A stretch of DNA of 64,000 nucleotides from Chrysiogenes arsenatis DSM 11915 (GCF_000469585.1 NZ_AWNK01000001.1:731-64730); one strand, 5' to 3'. Counted from the stretch's first letter, positions 27,895-37,678 are shown. Notes: generated by a model not told the origin, from the letters alone. Program-made: numbers and translations.

Positions 27895-28287
27895 ATGCCA
27901 AGACAGCTCTGCAATAGATTCATCATAAGCAGCATAGCGTTCATCGTCATAATTTTTTCTCCCAACGGAATTTTTTTTGGCAACCACCTCAATTTGTCGC
28001 AACAAATCTGGAGTGTTGACTCTCTCTGCGAGTCACAAAGCACCGACACCGTCGGTTTCCATCATGGGCATAGTCACTCGTTTCATACCAACTCGGAGTG
28101 TGGTAGCGATGATCACGCCTATCACAGTCATGACTTCAGAGCCGAGTTTTTAGAGACGGACTTTATGGAGATGTTTTCTGTGGAAGGTGTTTTTCCTGTC
28201 GTCGGTATTGTCGCTCCTGATGTTGTGCATGAACTGTTTGATCCCCCGAAAACACGACGACTTCTCCCTGTCGAAACATTCACGTGA
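27895..28287 (+). CDS. His-rich exported protein upstream of hupE-like gene
   Basis: A 130-residue protein of no recognised family. An N-terminal hydrophobic segment (about residues 8-28) is a signal peptide or anchor. The centre is rich in His and acidic residues (FHHGHSHSFH, then DDHAYHSHD), which suggests metal binding in the periplasm. The ATG has AGGAG upstream. Together with the next two genes it may form a metal-acquisition unit, inferred from the His clusters and the HupE neighbour. Confidence 0.6.
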   Translation: MPRQLCNRFIISSIAFIVIIFSPNGIFFGNHLNLSQQIWSVDSLCESQSTDTVGFHHGHSHSFHTNSECGSDDHAYHSHDFRAEFLETDFMEMFSVEGVFPVVGIVAPDVVHELFDPPKTRRLLPVETFT

Positions 28288-28364
28288 GGTTGCTTGAAGC
28301 TCTCTCGTTGGAGCATGAGTGACCGATCTGTTTTTCATTTTCTAACACTGTGAGGTCAGCAGGA

Positions 28365-29093
28365 ATGTCGTTTCACCGTTACACAAAGCTCGGTTCGCGC
28401 GTGCCGCGCCTCGTCGAGCCACGCGTGTTGTTTTGCCTTTTGCTTGCGATTTTTTTTACGGTTACCGCGTATGCGCATGGTGTAGCCGAAGGAGACAAGG
28501 GCTACATCCAAGAGATCAGTGGTGTTCACTTGCTCCCCTTCGTGTACCTTGGCGCCAAACACATGGTGACAGGCTACGATCACCTACTCTTTTTGGCTGG
28601 TGTCATATTTTTCCTGTATCGCTCGAAAGATATTGCGCTCTATGTCAGCCTTTTTGCGTTTGGTCATTCTGTTACCATGCTGTACGGGGTCTATGCGGCG
28701 GCCAATGTCAATGCGTACATTATCGACGCTATTATCGGATTTTCCGTCGTGTATAAAGCCCTCGATAATTTGGGAGCGTACCAACGCTGGTTCGGCTTTC
28801 AGCCGAATACGAAAATTGCCACTCTGGTATTCGGTCTCTTTCATGGCTTTGGCCTTGCGACGAAGATTCAAGAATATGAGCTGGCCAGCGATGGCCTTTT
28901 GCCCAATCTGCTGGCATTTAACGTCGGGGTCGAAATTGGCCAGTTGCTGGCGCTTGGCACCATTCTCATCGTCATGGGATTTTGGCGCAGAGCCGATGCT
29001 TTCCTCAAGCACGCCTACACTGCCAACGTGGCGCTGATGTGTGCGGGTTTTCTTTTGATTGGCTACCAACTCACTGGTTTTTTTGTATCCTAA
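28365..29093 (+). CDS. HupE/UreJ-family membrane protein
   Basis: A 242-residue membrane protein with about six helices. The signature HLLPFVYLGAKHMVTGYDHLLFL and the motif FGLFHGFGLATKIQ, with its conserved His residues, are typical of HupE/UreJ, a family implicated in nickel or cobalt uptake for hydrogenase and urease. A GTG at 28350 would extend it by five residues; the ATG at 28365 is preceded by GAGG. It precedes the anchor protein by 18 bases and lies just upstream of the hox operon, so delivery of nickel to HoxH is an attractive but unproven role. Confidence 0.85.
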   Translation: MSFHRYTKLGSRVPRLVEPRVLFCLLLAIFFTVTAYAHGVAEGDKGYIQEISGVHLLPFVYLGAKHMVTGYDHLLFLAGVIFFLYRSKDIALYVSLFAFGHSVTMLYGVYAAANVNAYIIDAIIGFSVVYKALDNLGAYQRWFGFQPNTKIATLVFGLFHGFGLATKIQEYELASDGLLPNLLAFNVGVEIGQLLALGTILIVMGFWRRADAFLKHAYTANVALMCAGFLLIGYQLTGFFVS

Positions 29094-29111
29094 AATTATG
29101 GAGTATTGAAT

Positions 29112-29777
29112 ATGTATAACGCGAAAGTTCCCACAAAAGCAGAGCTTCCCTCCACTGGAAAGCTATTGACATCTACAGCGGTTGCCGCTTTGATTGCCGG
29201 AATCATCCTCATTACCGCTGTACTGCCGGCAGAGTATGGTATTGACCCAACAGGGATTGGCCACACACTTGGCCTCGTCCAAATGGGCGAAATCAAGACG
29301 TCTCTCGCCGAAGAAGCGGCACAAGAGTTGATTGTCGCACCGGTCGCAATCTCCAATGAACAGCCAATTCAAGTTCAAGTGCAATTAGGAGAAGCGGAAC
29401 CGCCCACACCTGCAGAGCACGTATCAGTCGCCGTAGAAACCACACCTGTTCAACAAGAGCACGTGAAGACCATTACACTGAAACCCGGTCAAGGCGCTGA
29501 GATTAAGCTCACCATCCGCAAAGATGTGAAGGTGGCGTATGAGTGGTTCACCGACGGCAATCCCGTAAACTACGATGCTCACGGGGAACCTTTTGGCGCC
29601 GCGAAAGATTTCTATCATGGCTATGGCAAAGGGCGAAACGAAGTCCGCCAGTCAGGCGAACTGCACGCGGCTTTTGACGGTACCCATGGATGGTTTTGGC
29701 GTAATCGGTCGCAAGGTGTCGTAACCATCACGTTGAAAACACGTGGAGAATACGAAACAATTAAACGCGTCATCTAA
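29112..29777 (+). CDS. Transmembrane anchor protein paired with HupE
   Basis: A 221-residue protein with one membrane helix (about residues 22-42, TAVAALIAGIILITAVLPAEY) and a periplasmic domain. The last 100 residues form a soluble domain with many His, Trp and Gly (NYDAHGEPFG, HGYGKGRNEV, THGWFWRNRSQG). Similar proteins accompany HupE/UreJ homologues elsewhere and are named transmembrane anchor proteins. The ATG at 29112 has GGAG upstream. The gene is followed by a long stem-loop. Confidence 0.75.
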   Translation: MYNAKVPTKAELPSTGKLLTSTAVAALIAGIILITAVLPAEYGIDPTGIGHTLGLVQMGEIKTSLAEEAAQELIVAPVAISNEQPIQVQVQLGEAEPPTPAEHVSVAVETTPVQQEHVKTITLKPGQGAEIKLTIRKDVKVAYEWFTDGNPVNYDAHGEPFGAAKDFYHGYGKGRNEVRQSGELHAAFDGTHGWFWRNRSQGVVTITLKTRGEYETIKRVI

Positions 29778-29790
29778 ACTACTCTCATCC

Positions 29791-29834
29791 TCTGTGGCGG
29801 GCTGTAAGCAGAGCGGGTCTGCGCTCGCCACAGA
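29791..29834 (+). terminator. Long stem-loop after the hupE-anchor genes
   Basis: TCTGTGGCG (29791-29799) and CGCCACAGA (29826-29834) are perfect 9-bp arms, with a nested GCAGA/TCTGC pair inside the loop. It lies 14 bases after the anchor gene stop and is followed by ATATTTT. It probably ends the hupE transcript, though the T-run is weak. Confidence 0.55.
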
Positions 29835-30052
29835 ATATTTTCAGGAAGTATGGATGAGAGATAAACCCAGAGGGGCACATCAAGACTCAGGGGGTTCTTC
29901 GAAGAAATCGCTCACTCTCCGTAATTGTCAATTCTTTGTAGGGTTCCCGATTTCCCTTGCCCGTCCTGCAAAAAATCAGTAAACATTCTCGTGATTTCTT
30001 TCTCATCTTATCAACCAGCGAACCATGATGTATTTGCGTCACGAGGTGTCTT

Positions 30053-30583
30053 ATGGCGACTCCTGAACCATCGGCTTTAGCTTCGGATGATCCGCGCCTG
30101 AAAATCGTCGAGCGCACTATCAAAAAATTCTCTCACCAGCCTGATGCTCTGATCGAAGTACTCCATACCGCGCAGGAGGCGTACGGATTCCTGTCTGAAG
30201 CGTTGCTGGCGTACGTTGCCGAGCAGCTCAAGCTCCCCGAAAGCCACGTCCTTGGCGTGGCAACGTTTTACCATTTTTTTTCTCTCAAACCCAAAGGGGA
30301 GCGCAGTTGCATCGTTTGTACGGGCACGGCGTGTTACGTCAAAGGGGCGGGTGAAATCGTGAGCGCCATTGAGGAGCAGTACCAGGTCGCGCCGGGGCAA
30401 ACGTCGGCGGATGGCAAGCTGAGCCTCGGTACAGCGCGCTGTCTGGGCAATTGCAGTATGGCACCGATGCTTACGCTTGACGATGCCGTCATTGGCCGCG
30501 AAAGCGCCGCGCATGTACTGGAGCGGATAGACGCACGGCTCAGTGAAGCGAACTCATCAGCGGTAAACGAGGTGCACACATGA
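30053..30583 (+). CDS. hoxE: Bidirectional hydrogenase diaphorase subunit HoxE
   Basis: HoxE (176 aa) is a NuoE-like [2Fe-2S] subunit of the cytoplasmic NAD(P)-linked hydrogenase. It passes electrons between HoxFU and other carriers. The cluster ligands are visible as CTGTAC (C-x4-C) and CLGNC (C-x3-C), with the motif [16 protein letters not shown] before them. GAGG precedes the ATG. It opens hoxEFU-YHW, and its stop overlaps the start of hoxF by 4 bases. Confidence 0.93.
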   Translation: MATPEPSALASDDPRLKIVERTIKKFSHQPDALIEVLHTAQEAYGFLSEALLAYVAEQLKLPESHVLGVATFYHFFSLKPKGERSCIVCTGTACYVKGAGEIVSAIEEQYQVAPGQTSADGKLSLGTARCLGNCSMAPMLTLDDAVIGRESAAHVLERIDARLSEANSSAVNEVHT

Positions 30584-32304
30584 ATCGCGCCGACTTACAG
30601 CAACTCGCCGAAACGGTTCAGGAACAACTGGCCGCGCTTGACTGGCATATTCTCGTCTGTTTTAGCACCCCGTGTTTAGCTTCTGGTGCCGCTGCCATCA
30701 AAGAGGCGCTGGACGCCGCCTTGCAAACAGCGGGACTTCCCGCAACCGTCGCCGTAACCGCCACGGGATGTGTCGGCCCGTGCAGCCGTGGGCCGCTCGT
30801 GACGGTGAAACAGCGTGGGCGTGCCGATGTGCTGTACGAAAAAGTAACGCCAGAATTTGTGACCCAGATTGTCGATGCACTCAGTCAGACTCAGCTACCA
30901 ACAGCACAGCAAGTCCCCGCCGATCTCCCCTTTTTTCAAAAACAGAAACGGATTGTGCTCGAAAATAGCGGCAAGATTGATCCAGAAAATATCGAACAAG
31001 CTATCGCTGCCGGTGCTTATAGCGCACTTGCCAAAGCGATTGCCGAAATGACGCCAGACGAAGTGTGTGAAGAAATTGTGAAAAGCGGCCTGCGCGGGCG
31101 TGGTGGCGGAGGCTATTCGACCGGCCTCAAATGGCAACTCGTCCGCAAAGCTCCGGGCAATAAAAAGTTTATCGTTGCGAATGGTGACGAGGGCGACCCC
31201 GGCGCCTACATGGATCGCACGCTGATGGAATCTGACCCGCATCGTATCCTGGAAGGGATGGCGCTGGCCGGATATGCCGTTGGTGCCGAACAGGGCTATG
31301 TCTACGTGCGCGGCGAATATCCGATTGCCGCCAAGCGGCTGCAAAAAGCTATCAAGGATGCCGAACGTGCCGGTCTGCTTGGTGGCCGCGTACTGGACGG
31401 AAGTTTTAGCTTTCGTGTCGATGTCCGTATCGGCGCCGGCGCCTTTGTGTGCGGCGAAGAAACGGCGCTCATGGCATCGATCATGGGATTACGTGGCCAA
31501 CCTATGCCACGCCCACCGTATCCGGCGCAAAAAGGATTGTGGGGCTTGCCAACGCTCCTGAATAACGTCGAAACCTTTGGCAATATCGCCCCGATTATTC
31601 GCGATGGTGCTGAGGCCTACGCGGCCATTGGTACACCGAAGTCGCGCGGCACCAAGATTTTTGCCCTGTGCGGCGAAGTCGAAAACAATGGCCTTATCGA
31701 AGTGCCAATGGGAATTTCGCTCCGCGAAATCGTGTACGATATCGGCGGCGGTGTGTCCAATAATCAGCAGTTCAAGGCCGCACAAACCGGCGGCCCCAGC
31801 GGTGGCTGCATCCCGCAAGAGCATCTTGATACACCAGTGGATTATGAAAGTCTCCAAGCACTTGGTTCGATTATGGGTTCCGGCGGCCTCATTGTCATGG
31901 GCGATAAAACGTGCATGGTCGATGTGGCAAAATTCTTTATGGAGTTTTGCCTTGATGAAAGTTGCGGCAAATGCACCCCATGCCGAGCCGGAACGGCACA
32001 ACTCTACCGTCTGCTGAATTTGATTTCGAATGGCAGCGCCACCGAAAAAGAGCTGCTTCAGCTCGAAGAGCTGTGCGTCATGGTGCGCGATACCTCGCTC
32101 TGCGGTCTGGGAATGAGCGCGCCCAATCCGGTGTTAAGTACACTCCATTACTTCCGAGATGAATACCTGGCACATATCCGTGATCGTCATTGTCTGGCGG
32201 GCGTTTGTCGCATCAGCGAAGTGCCGCGTCTGGATATGGCAGATGAATTACTGCGCCGTATCGCGGCTGGCAGACTCGATGGGGAGGCGCTCTCATGTCC
32301 GTAA
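30580..32304 (+). CDS. hoxF: Bidirectional hydrogenase diaphorase subunit HoxF
   Basis: HoxF (574 aa) oxidises or reduces NAD(H) through FMN. It begins with a thioredoxin-like [2Fe-2S] domain (Cys27, Cys32, Cys64, Cys68). The NuoF core has the FMN/NAD sites [16 protein letters not shown] and [17 protein letters not shown], and the [4Fe-4S] ligands in [10 protein letters not shown] plus the later Cys in SLCGLG. The length fits HoxF with the fused N-terminal domain. It overlaps hoxE by 4 and hoxU by 10 bases. Confidence 0.95.
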   Translation: MNRADLQQLAETVQEQLAALDWHILVCFSTPCLASGAAAIKEALDAALQTAGLPATVAVTATGCVGPCSRGPLVTVKQRGRADVLYEKVTPEFVTQIVDALSQTQLPTAQQVPADLPFFQKQKRIVLENSGKIDPENIEQAIAAGAYSALAKAIAEMTPDEVCEEIVKSGLRGRGGGGYSTGLKWQLVRKAPGNKKFIVANGDEGDPGAYMDRTLMESDPHRILEGMALAGYAVGAEQGYVYVRGEYPIAAKRLQKAIKDAERAGLLGGRVLDGSFSFRVDVRIGAGAFVCGEETALMASIMGLRGQPMPRPPYPAQKGLWGLPTLLNNVETFGNIAPIIRDGAEAYAAIGTPKSRGTKIFALCGEVENNGLIEVPMGISLREIVYDIGGGVSNNQQFKAAQTGGPSGGCIPQEHLDTPVDYESLQALGSIMGSGGLIVMGDKTCMVDVAKFFMEFCLDESCGKCTPCRAGTAQLYRLLNLISNGSATEKELLQLEELCVMVRDTSLCGLGMSAPNPVLSTLHYFRDEYLAHIRDRHCLAGVCRISEVPRLDMADELLRRIAAGRLDGEALSCP

Positions 32305-33014
32305 TTACGCTGACCATCAACGGCGAACTCTGTAGCGCCCGTGCTGGACAAACCCTGCTGGCGGTGATCCGCGAGCATGCCATTGTATTGCCGACCTTGT
32401 GTCAACTGGATGGGATCGAGGCGTGGGGCGGATGTCGCCTGTGCGTTATCGAACTCAGCACGAATCCTCGCCCGCAACCGGCCTGCACCACGTATGTGCA
32501 GGAGGGAATGGTGGTGACGACGGACAGCGAGAAGTTGCATACCTATCGGCGCATGATCGTCGAACTGCTCTTGGCAGAGCGCAATCACACCTGTGCCGTA
32601 TGTGTTTCGAGTGGCAACTGCGAACTCCAGAGTGTGGCGGCGCAATTGGGGATTGATCACGTCCGCTTTGATTATCTTTTCCCGAAACTCGCGATGGATA
32701 CCACGCACGACCGCTATGGTCTGGATCAAAACCGCTGCATCCTCTGCACCCGTTGTGTGCGCGTCTGCCGCTCGGTAGAAGGAGCCTGCACGTGGGATAT
32801 CGGCGGACGTGGCTTTACTAGCCGCCTGATTGCCGATCTTGATCGTCCGTGGGGCAAAAGTACCTCGTGTACCGATTGCGGCAAGTGTGTCCAGCTTTGC
32901 CCAACGGGGGCGCTTTTCCGACGTGGAGCGACGGTGGCGGAAATGGTCAAAGAAAAATCGTTTCTGAAGCGGATTCTGGCGAATCGTGCTCATAGTGGAG
33001 GACGAGATGAATAA
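32295..33014 (+). CDS. hoxU: Bidirectional hydrogenase diaphorase subunit HoxU
   Basis: HoxU (239 aa) is the NuoG-like iron-sulfur wire between HoxF and HoxY. A plant-type [2Fe-2S] domain comes first ([15 protein letters not shown], then ACTTYV). Next is the His-Cys cluster motif [15 protein letters not shown], followed by two [4Fe-4S] motifs, [11 protein letters not shown] and [12 protein letters not shown]. It starts inside the end of hoxF. A 276-base non-coding repeat separates it from hoxY, which is unusual for this operon. Confidence 0.95.
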   Translation: MSVITLTINGELCSARAGQTLLAVIREHAIVLPTLCQLDGIEAWGGCRLCVIELSTNPRPQPACTTYVQEGMVVTTDSEKLHTYRRMIVELLLAERNHTCAVCVSSGNCELQSVAAQLGIDHVRFDYLFPKLAMDTTHDRYGLDQNRCILCTRCVRVCRSVEGACTWDIGGRGFTSRLIADLDRPWGKSTSCTDCGKCVQLCPTGALFRRGATVAEMVKEKSFLKRILANRAHSGGRDE

Positions 33015-33290
33015 GAATACTTTTCTATGTTTTTCCCTCGGTAAGCTTTTGCCCCATTGGCGCGAAGCCTGCTCGGCAAGACCCCGCACGGGGCGGCCAC
33101 AGGAGGTGCCAAAGTCCGGCAGTATGTCCATGGATGGGCATTATGCCGGATCTCCGAGGCAGGCGAGTAAGCCAAAGGGAGAGCAAAAGCGCGAGGGCAC
33201 TTTACTTTGCTTCTTTCTTTTGGTGTCAAAAGAAAGAAGAATAAAACGTATTTTTCTTAATGCGAACTATCGCGTCGCGCGGGTGATGCG
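33015..33290. repeat. Non-coding repeat-like element inside the hox operon
   Basis: This 276-base insertion between hoxU and hoxY has no credible gene; both strands give only low-complexity frames. It carries a 13-bp perfect inverted repeat (33210-33222 with 33227-33239, 4-base loop) and GC-rich inverted motifs such as CCCCG/CGGGG and CCGGCA/TGCCGG. The arrangement looks like a dispersed intergenic repeat that has landed in the operon. A second full copy is not present in the window. Confidence 0.6.
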
Positions 33291-33842
33291 ATGAGTACCA
33301 ATTCACCAAAACTCCGACTGGCAACCATTTGGTTTGGCGGATGTTCCGGCTGCCACATGAGTTTTCTCGATATCCATGAAAAACTGATAGACCTTGCCGA
33401 GCAGGTTGATGTCGTCTACAGCCCACTCGCGGATACCAAGGAGTTCCCGCACGATGTCGATATTACGCTGGCGGAAGGGGCGATTACCAATGTTGAAAAT
33501 CTGGAATTACTCAAGCAAGTGCGCGAACGGACAAAAACGTTGGTGAGCTTCGGCGACTGTGCGATTACAGGCAACGTCACAAGCCTGCGGAATTTTTTCC
33601 CTGTCACGGAACTGCTCAACGCCGTCTATCACGCCGGCCCCGGCAAAGCGCCCCATGGCGCCGAAGCGGTCAAAGAGCTTCCGGCACTGCTGCCTAAGGT
33701 GCTGCCGATTCATCATATTACCGATGTCGATGTTTTTTTGCCCGGCTGTCCGCCTGATCCCGAACGGATATGGAGTGCTGTCAGTGCGCTTCTTCAGGGG
33801 AATCCCGTCGAGCTCACACCATCACAACGGACATTCGGGTAA
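33291..33842 (+). CDS. hoxY: Bidirectional [NiFe] hydrogenase small subunit HoxY
   Basis: HoxY (183 aa) carries the proximal [4Fe-4S] cluster next to the NiFe site. Ligand motifs are [10 protein letters not shown] near the N-terminus, FGDCAITGN in the middle and [12 protein letters not shown] near the C-terminus. The protein is short, without a Tat signal or the distal-cluster domain of uptake hydrogenases, as expected for the cytoplasmic Hox type. hoxH follows after 10 bases. Confidence 0.95.
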   Translation: MSTNSPKLRLATIWFGGCSGCHMSFLDIHEKLIDLAEQVDVVYSPLADTKEFPHDVDITLAEGAITNVENLELLKQVRERTKTLVSFGDCAITGNVTSLRNFFPVTELLNAVYHAGPGKAPHGAEAVKELPALLPKVLPIHHITDVDVFLPGCPPDPERIWSAVSALLQGNPVELTPSQRTFG

Positions 33843-33852
33843 GGGGGGCGGT

Positions 33853-35280
33853 ATGAGTCAGAAAATTACGATTGAGCCAGTAACTCGCATTGAAGGTCAT
33901 GCCAAAATAACTATTTTGCTGGATGATGCCGGTACAGTAAGCGACGCTCGCTTCCACGTTACCGAATTTCGCGGCTTTGAAAAATTTTGTATTGGGCGCA
34001 GTTTCCGCGAAATGCCAGGAATAACCGCCCGCATTTGCGGAATTTGTCCGGTCAGTCACGCGCTGGCTTCGTCAAAAGCGGGCGATGCTATCTTTGGCGT
34101 CCAGATTCCACCAGCCGCGGCACTGCTACGCCGTGTGATGAATTGGGCACAGATAGTGCAAAGTCATGCCCTGAGCTTCTTTCATCTCAGTGGTCCCGAT
34201 TTGATTTTGGGTATGGAAAGCGACCCCGCGAAGCGCAACATCTTTGGTTTGATGCAATCGCATCCAGAGATTGCCCGTAATGGCATTACGCTGCGAAAGT
34301 TTGGGCAAGAGGTGATCCGCATTCTCGGCGAACGGAGTGTCCACCCGACATGGTCGGTACCGGGTGGTGTGCGTGAACCGCTCAGTGCTGCGGGGCGCGA
34401 GCAGATCGCACAGATGCTTCCCGAAGCCTTCACCATTGCCCGCCAAGCACTCAACCTCGGTGAAGAGGCGCTGGAGCGTCATGCGAAAGAGCAACACGTG
34501 TACGGAAATTTCCCCAGCCTTTTCCTTGGCCTTGTCGGAAAAGAGAATGCACTGGAACATTATGATGGCGATTTGCGCCTGATTGACGCGCAAGGGCGGC
34601 AGCTTGAAAAAATTGACCCTGCCCGCTTTGGCGATATCATCAGCGAAGGGGAAGCGGAATGGACCTATCTCAAATTTCCTTTCTACCGTGAAGGGGGCTT
34701 TCAGGAGAAGGGGATGTACCGCGTGGGGCCGCTCGCGCGTCTGAACATTGCCGATTTCTCGTCTACGCCACTTGCCGACCGCGAGTTGCGCCGCTTCCGG
34801 CAGTGGGGCGAATGGGGGCAGCCCGTTGTGGCGGGGTTCCTGTATCATCAGGCACGTTTAATCGAAATTTTACACGCCCTAGAGTCTATCGAACAGGCGC
34901 TGGCCAGCCCACATATTTGCGATACCCATGTGCGCAGCCGCGCGCGGGTCAATCAGCTCACCGGGGTGGGCGTCACCGAAGCACCGCGCGGCACACTGTT
35001 TCACCACTACGAAGTCACCGATGACGGCATTTTGACCAAGGTAAACCTTGTTATTGCAACGGGGCAGAATAATCTGGCAATGAACCGGACGGTAAAGCAG
35101 ATTGCCAGTGCCTATCTTAACGGAACGACGATCACGGAAGGGCTTTTGAACCGCATCGAACATGGCATCCGCATTTACGATCCATGCTTGTCGTGCTCGA
35201 CTCACGCGGCGGGTCAAATGCCGCTGTTGGTCGAGCTGTATAGTCCAGATGGTGTGTTACTCGATCGGTGCGAGCGCTAA
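33853..35280 (+). CDS. hoxH: Bidirectional [NiFe] hydrogenase large subunit HoxH
   Basis: HoxH (475 aa) holds the NiFe active site. The N-terminal ligands are in [14 protein letters not shown] and the C-terminal pair in DPCLSCSTH; a short tail after His ([16 protein letters not shown] and more) is the piece removed by HoxW once nickel is inserted. The family start is [10 protein letters not shown]. The ATG at 33853 with AAGGGGGG is clear; a longer frame opening inside hoxY should be ignored. Function is reversible H2 oxidation with NAD(P). Confidence 0.96.
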   Translation: MSQKITIEPVTRIEGHAKITILLDDAGTVSDARFHVTEFRGFEKFCIGRSFREMPGITARICGICPVSHALASSKAGDAIFGVQIPPAAALLRRVMNWAQIVQSHALSFFHLSGPDLILGMESDPAKRNIFGLMQSHPEIARNGITLRKFGQEVIRILGERSVHPTWSVPGGVREPLSAAGREQIAQMLPEAFTIARQALNLGEEALERHAKEQHVYGNFPSLFLGLVGKENALEHYDGDLRLIDAQGRQLEKIDPARFGDIISEGEAEWTYLKFPFYREGGFQEKGMYRVGPLARLNIADFSSTPLADRELRRFRQWGEWGQPVVAGFLYHQARLIEILHALESIEQALASPHICDTHVRSRARVNQLTGVGVTEAPRGTLFHHYEVTDDGILTKVNLVIATGQNNLAMNRTVKQIASAYLNGTTITEGLLNRIEHGIRIYDPCLSCSTHAAGQMPLLVELYSPDGVLLDRCER

Positions 35281-35283
35281 GTC

Positions 35284-35730
35284 GTGATTTTATTTATTGG
35301 CTACGGAAATACGTTGCGGCGCGACGATGGTGCCGGGCGGGAGTTTGTAAGCCGCATTGCGGCACGCTTCCCGCAAAATATGGTGCGCGTGCTGGAATGT
35401 CACCAGTTGATGCCGGAGCTTGCGCTGGACATTGCATCGCCTGATATCACAGCAGTCTACTTTGTTGATGCTTCGGTCGCGACTATGCAGGGGAGAATCC
35501 GCACGATAGAACGAGCATCCTTGCCACCAAGCACCGGACATCACTTGACGCCATCATTATTACTTGATTTGTCATATGTGCTGTATCAGGTTGCGGTGCC
35601 CGCTTGGCTTATAGAGATTCCAGCATTCGACCTTGATTGTGGCGAAGGACTCAGCGCACCGTGCGAGCTGGAAATGTCAACTGTAGTGCAGAATGTGACA
35701 GAATATTTGGAATTTGCAAACGTTCCATAG
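35284..35730 (+). CDS. hoxW: Hydrogenase maturation endopeptidase HoxW
   Basis: A 148-residue HyaD/HybD/HoxW-type protease that trims the C-terminus of HoxH after nickel loading. The start ILFIGYGNTLRRDDGAG holds the conserved GN and DDG(A/V)G motif. VYFVDASV carries the second acidic residue, and STGHHLTPSLLL holds the His. Translation begins at a GTG 3 bases after the hoxH stop. Confidence 0.92.
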   Translation: MILFIGYGNTLRRDDGAGREFVSRIAARFPQNMVRVLECHQLMPELALDIASPDITAVYFVDASVATMQGRIRTIERASLPPSTGHHLTPSLLLDLSYVLYQVAVPAWLIEIPAFDLDCGEGLSAPCELEMSTVVQNVTEYLEFANVP

Positions 35731-35758
35731 TAACGATAATTGTCATTAAAAATGTCGG

Positions 35759-35787
35759 TTACGTTTCGCATAAAATTCCACTATACT
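35759..35787 (+). promoter_or_regulatory. Probable promoter of the V4R-GGDEF pair
   Basis: TTACGT (35759-35764) and TATACT (35782-35787) are 17 bases apart, about 30 bases before the V4R gene. The -10 box is good and the -35 box weak. It would allow expression independent of the hydrogenase operon. Confidence 0.5.
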
Positions 35788-35815
35788 GCTCTTCATACTC
35801 TGAGGAGGTGATTCT

Positions 35816-36337
35816 ATGGCAACGGATCTGAAGTATGAGTTTTCGTGGGAATTATTGGGTGACATTGAGCAAGGGCGCCCGAATTTAGGCAATTCCACCC
35901 GTTTAGAAGTGTATCGGTTGATGCAGTTTTGCTTCCGTGATGTTCTGGAAAAACGGTATGGTGCCGATGAAACAGACAAAATTTTTTATGACGCTGGGTA
36001 CACAGCTGGCAAAGCGTTCTACACGAATCTGATAGGGTACCAAGAAGACTTGAACGAGTTTGTCAAAACGCTGCAGTCGCTCCTGAAAGAATTAGGTATC
36101 GGCATTTTACGGGTCGAAGAAGCCGATCTCGAGCAGGGAAAGTTGACGTTGACGGTTTCGGAGGATCTCGATTGCTCCGGACTTCCAGAAAGCGGCGACG
36201 AACTCTGCACATATGATGAAGGGTTTATTGCCGCGCTGCTCGAAAGCTTTACGGGGAAGAAATTCAGTGTCAAAGAAGTTGATTGTTGGTGTACGGGGGA
36301 CAGAACCTGCCGTTTTTCGGCACAGGTAGTGTCGTAA
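35816..36337 (+). CDS. V4R-domain sensor protein
   Basis: A 173-residue soluble protein with a V4R (4-vinyl reductase) domain, a small-molecule-binding fold seen in regulators of aromatic breakdown and in bacteriochlorophyll enzymes. The C-terminal Cys motif VDCWCTGDRTCRF is characteristic and may bind a metal or haem-like ligand. GAGGAGG lies upstream of the ATG. The GGDEF protein begins 4 bases after its stop, so it probably supplies a ligand or redox signal to that diguanylate cyclase. Confidence 0.8.
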   Translation: MATDLKYEFSWELLGDIEQGRPNLGNSTRLEVYRLMQFCFRDVLEKRYGADETDKIFYDAGYTAGKAFYTNLIGYQEDLNEFVKTLQSLLKELGIGILRVEEADLEQGKLTLTVSEDLDCSGLPESGDELCTYDEGFIAALLESFTGKKFSVKEVDCWCTGDRTCRFSAQVVS

Positions 36338-36340
36338 CAC

Positions 36341-37648
36341 ATGGATGAACACTACATTGCCTCGTTACTGCGGGAGCTTGCTTCGGGCAAGATCCCGCGT
36401 CAGCCTCTCTCTGAGACTGCACCTTGTGCAGAAGAATTACGCGCCCTAATTGGCTATCTGGAGCAGTTGCAGCAGTTTTCTATTGCTTTGGCGAATGGTG
36501 ATCTTTCGGCATCGCTGAGCGGCGTCAAAGGGTCAGTAGCGGGCAGTATGAAAGCTCTTCATGCCGGTTTGCGCCATTTGACGTGGCAAGCGCAACAAAT
36601 TGCCGCGGGTGACTTTACGCAGCGTGTTGATTTTATGGGCGAGTTTTCTGTGGCGTTCAATGCCATGGTTGACCGCTTAGCGCTTTCACGTACCGCGATG
36701 GAAGCGATGAACCGTCTGCTACAAGAAGAAAACATGAAACTGCATGCCTTGACAGAAGCACTGCGCGAAAGCGAAGAACGCTTTCGTCTGATTGCGGAAA
36801 ATGTCAATGACGTTATCTGGACACTTGACCCATCAATGACATTTTTTACGTATATCAGCCCATCTATCGCGCATTTGCTCGGTGTCAAAGCCGACGACGC
36901 GCTCCATAAGCCAATGGACGAACTGATGACAGAGGAGTCGGCTCGGCAACTGCGCACAACGTTGAGCGCGATGACCGAACGCTGCCTGCACAATCCTGCT
37001 GGCGCAGGGTTAATTTCCAATGCCGTTGAAATTGAGCAACGGTGCCAGAGCGGCATCATCATCCATGTTGAAGTGGTTCTTTCCGCCATTATCGATAGCG
37101 GCGGTGTTCTCAAAGAATTTGTTGGGATTTCACGGGATATCTCCGAGCGGAAAAAAGCGGAGGAGGTATTACGTTACCAAAGCTCACACGACGCCCTTAC
37201 GGGACTCTACAACCGCGCCTATTTTGATCTGTCGTTAGAGAAATTCACCACGGACGGCGAGTTTCCATTGGGAATCATTGCTGCTGATCTTGATGGACTC
37301 AAACGCGTCAATGATACTTACGGTCACGATGCGGGCGATCAGCTTATTCGCGGAGCCGCCGAGGTACTTCGCAGGACATTTCGCGGTAACGATATCGTTG
37401 CGCGGATGGGTGGCGATGAGTTTGCTGTACTGCTGCCACACAGTGATTTGAACGCGGCACGTCGTTCGCTACAAAGAATACAACAGGAAATTGTCGAATA
37501 TAATCGTGAAGAGCAAAATCGTATCCCTGTGAGCATGTCACTTGGATGCGCTACCGCACAGAATGCAGAAGAAGTTGCTACCGCATTGAAAGAAGCGGAT
37601 ACGCTCATGTACGCCGATAAACTGTCACGACGCCAACAGCGCGCATAA
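36341..37648 (+). CDS. Cytoplasmic PAS-GGDEF diguanylate cyclase
   Basis: A 435-residue protein with no membrane segments. A HAMP-like helical region (LHAGLRHLTWQAQQIAAGDFTQRVDFMGEF, in shorter pieces) comes first. Next is a PAS domain (about 140-270), then a GGDEF domain with an intact MGGDEFAVLL active site, so it should make c-di-GMP. No EAL domain is attached. It is coupled to the V4R sensor upstream. The stop lies inside the terminator of the convergent cytochrome gene. Confidence 0.9.
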   Translation: MDEHYIASLLRELASGKIPRQPLSETAPCAEELRALIGYLEQLQQFSIALANGDLSASLSGVKGSVAGSMKALHAGLRHLTWQAQQIAAGDFTQRVDFMGEFSVAFNAMVDRLALSRTAMEAMNRLLQEENMKLHALTEALRESEERFRLIAENVNDVIWTLDPSMTFFTYISPSIAHLLGVKADDALHKPMDELMTEESARQLRTTLSAMTERCLHNPAGAGLISNAVEIEQRCQSGIIIHVEVVLSAIIDSGGVLKEFVGISRDISERKKAEEVLRYQSSHDALTGLYNRAYFDLSLEKFTTDGEFPLGIIAADLDGLKRVNDTYGHDAGDQLIRGAAEVLRRTFRGNDIVARMGGDEFAVLLPHSDLNAARRSLQRIQQEIVEYNREEQNRIPVSMSLGCATAQNAEEVATALKEADTLMYADKLSRRQQRA

Positions 37649-37678
37649 AAAAATGCGGGTCGCGTAAAGCGACCCGCA
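37647..37678 (-). terminator. Intrinsic terminator after the cytochrome c gene
   Basis: On the minus strand TGCGGGTCGC and GCGACCCGCA form a 10-bp perfect stem with a 5-base loop, followed by seven T residues. It ends the cytochrome transcript about 57 bases after its stop and overlaps the stop codon of the convergent GGDEF gene. Confidence 0.88.

Noticed and set aside
32187-33131. Open frame of 314 codons on the minus strand
   Set aside because: It runs across hoxU and the repeat element on the opposite strand; hoxU motifs settle the true reading.
33559-33852. Extended N-terminus of HoxH starting inside hoxY
   Set aside because: HoxH proteins begin just before VTRIEGHAK; the ATG at 33853 has a strong ribosome site.
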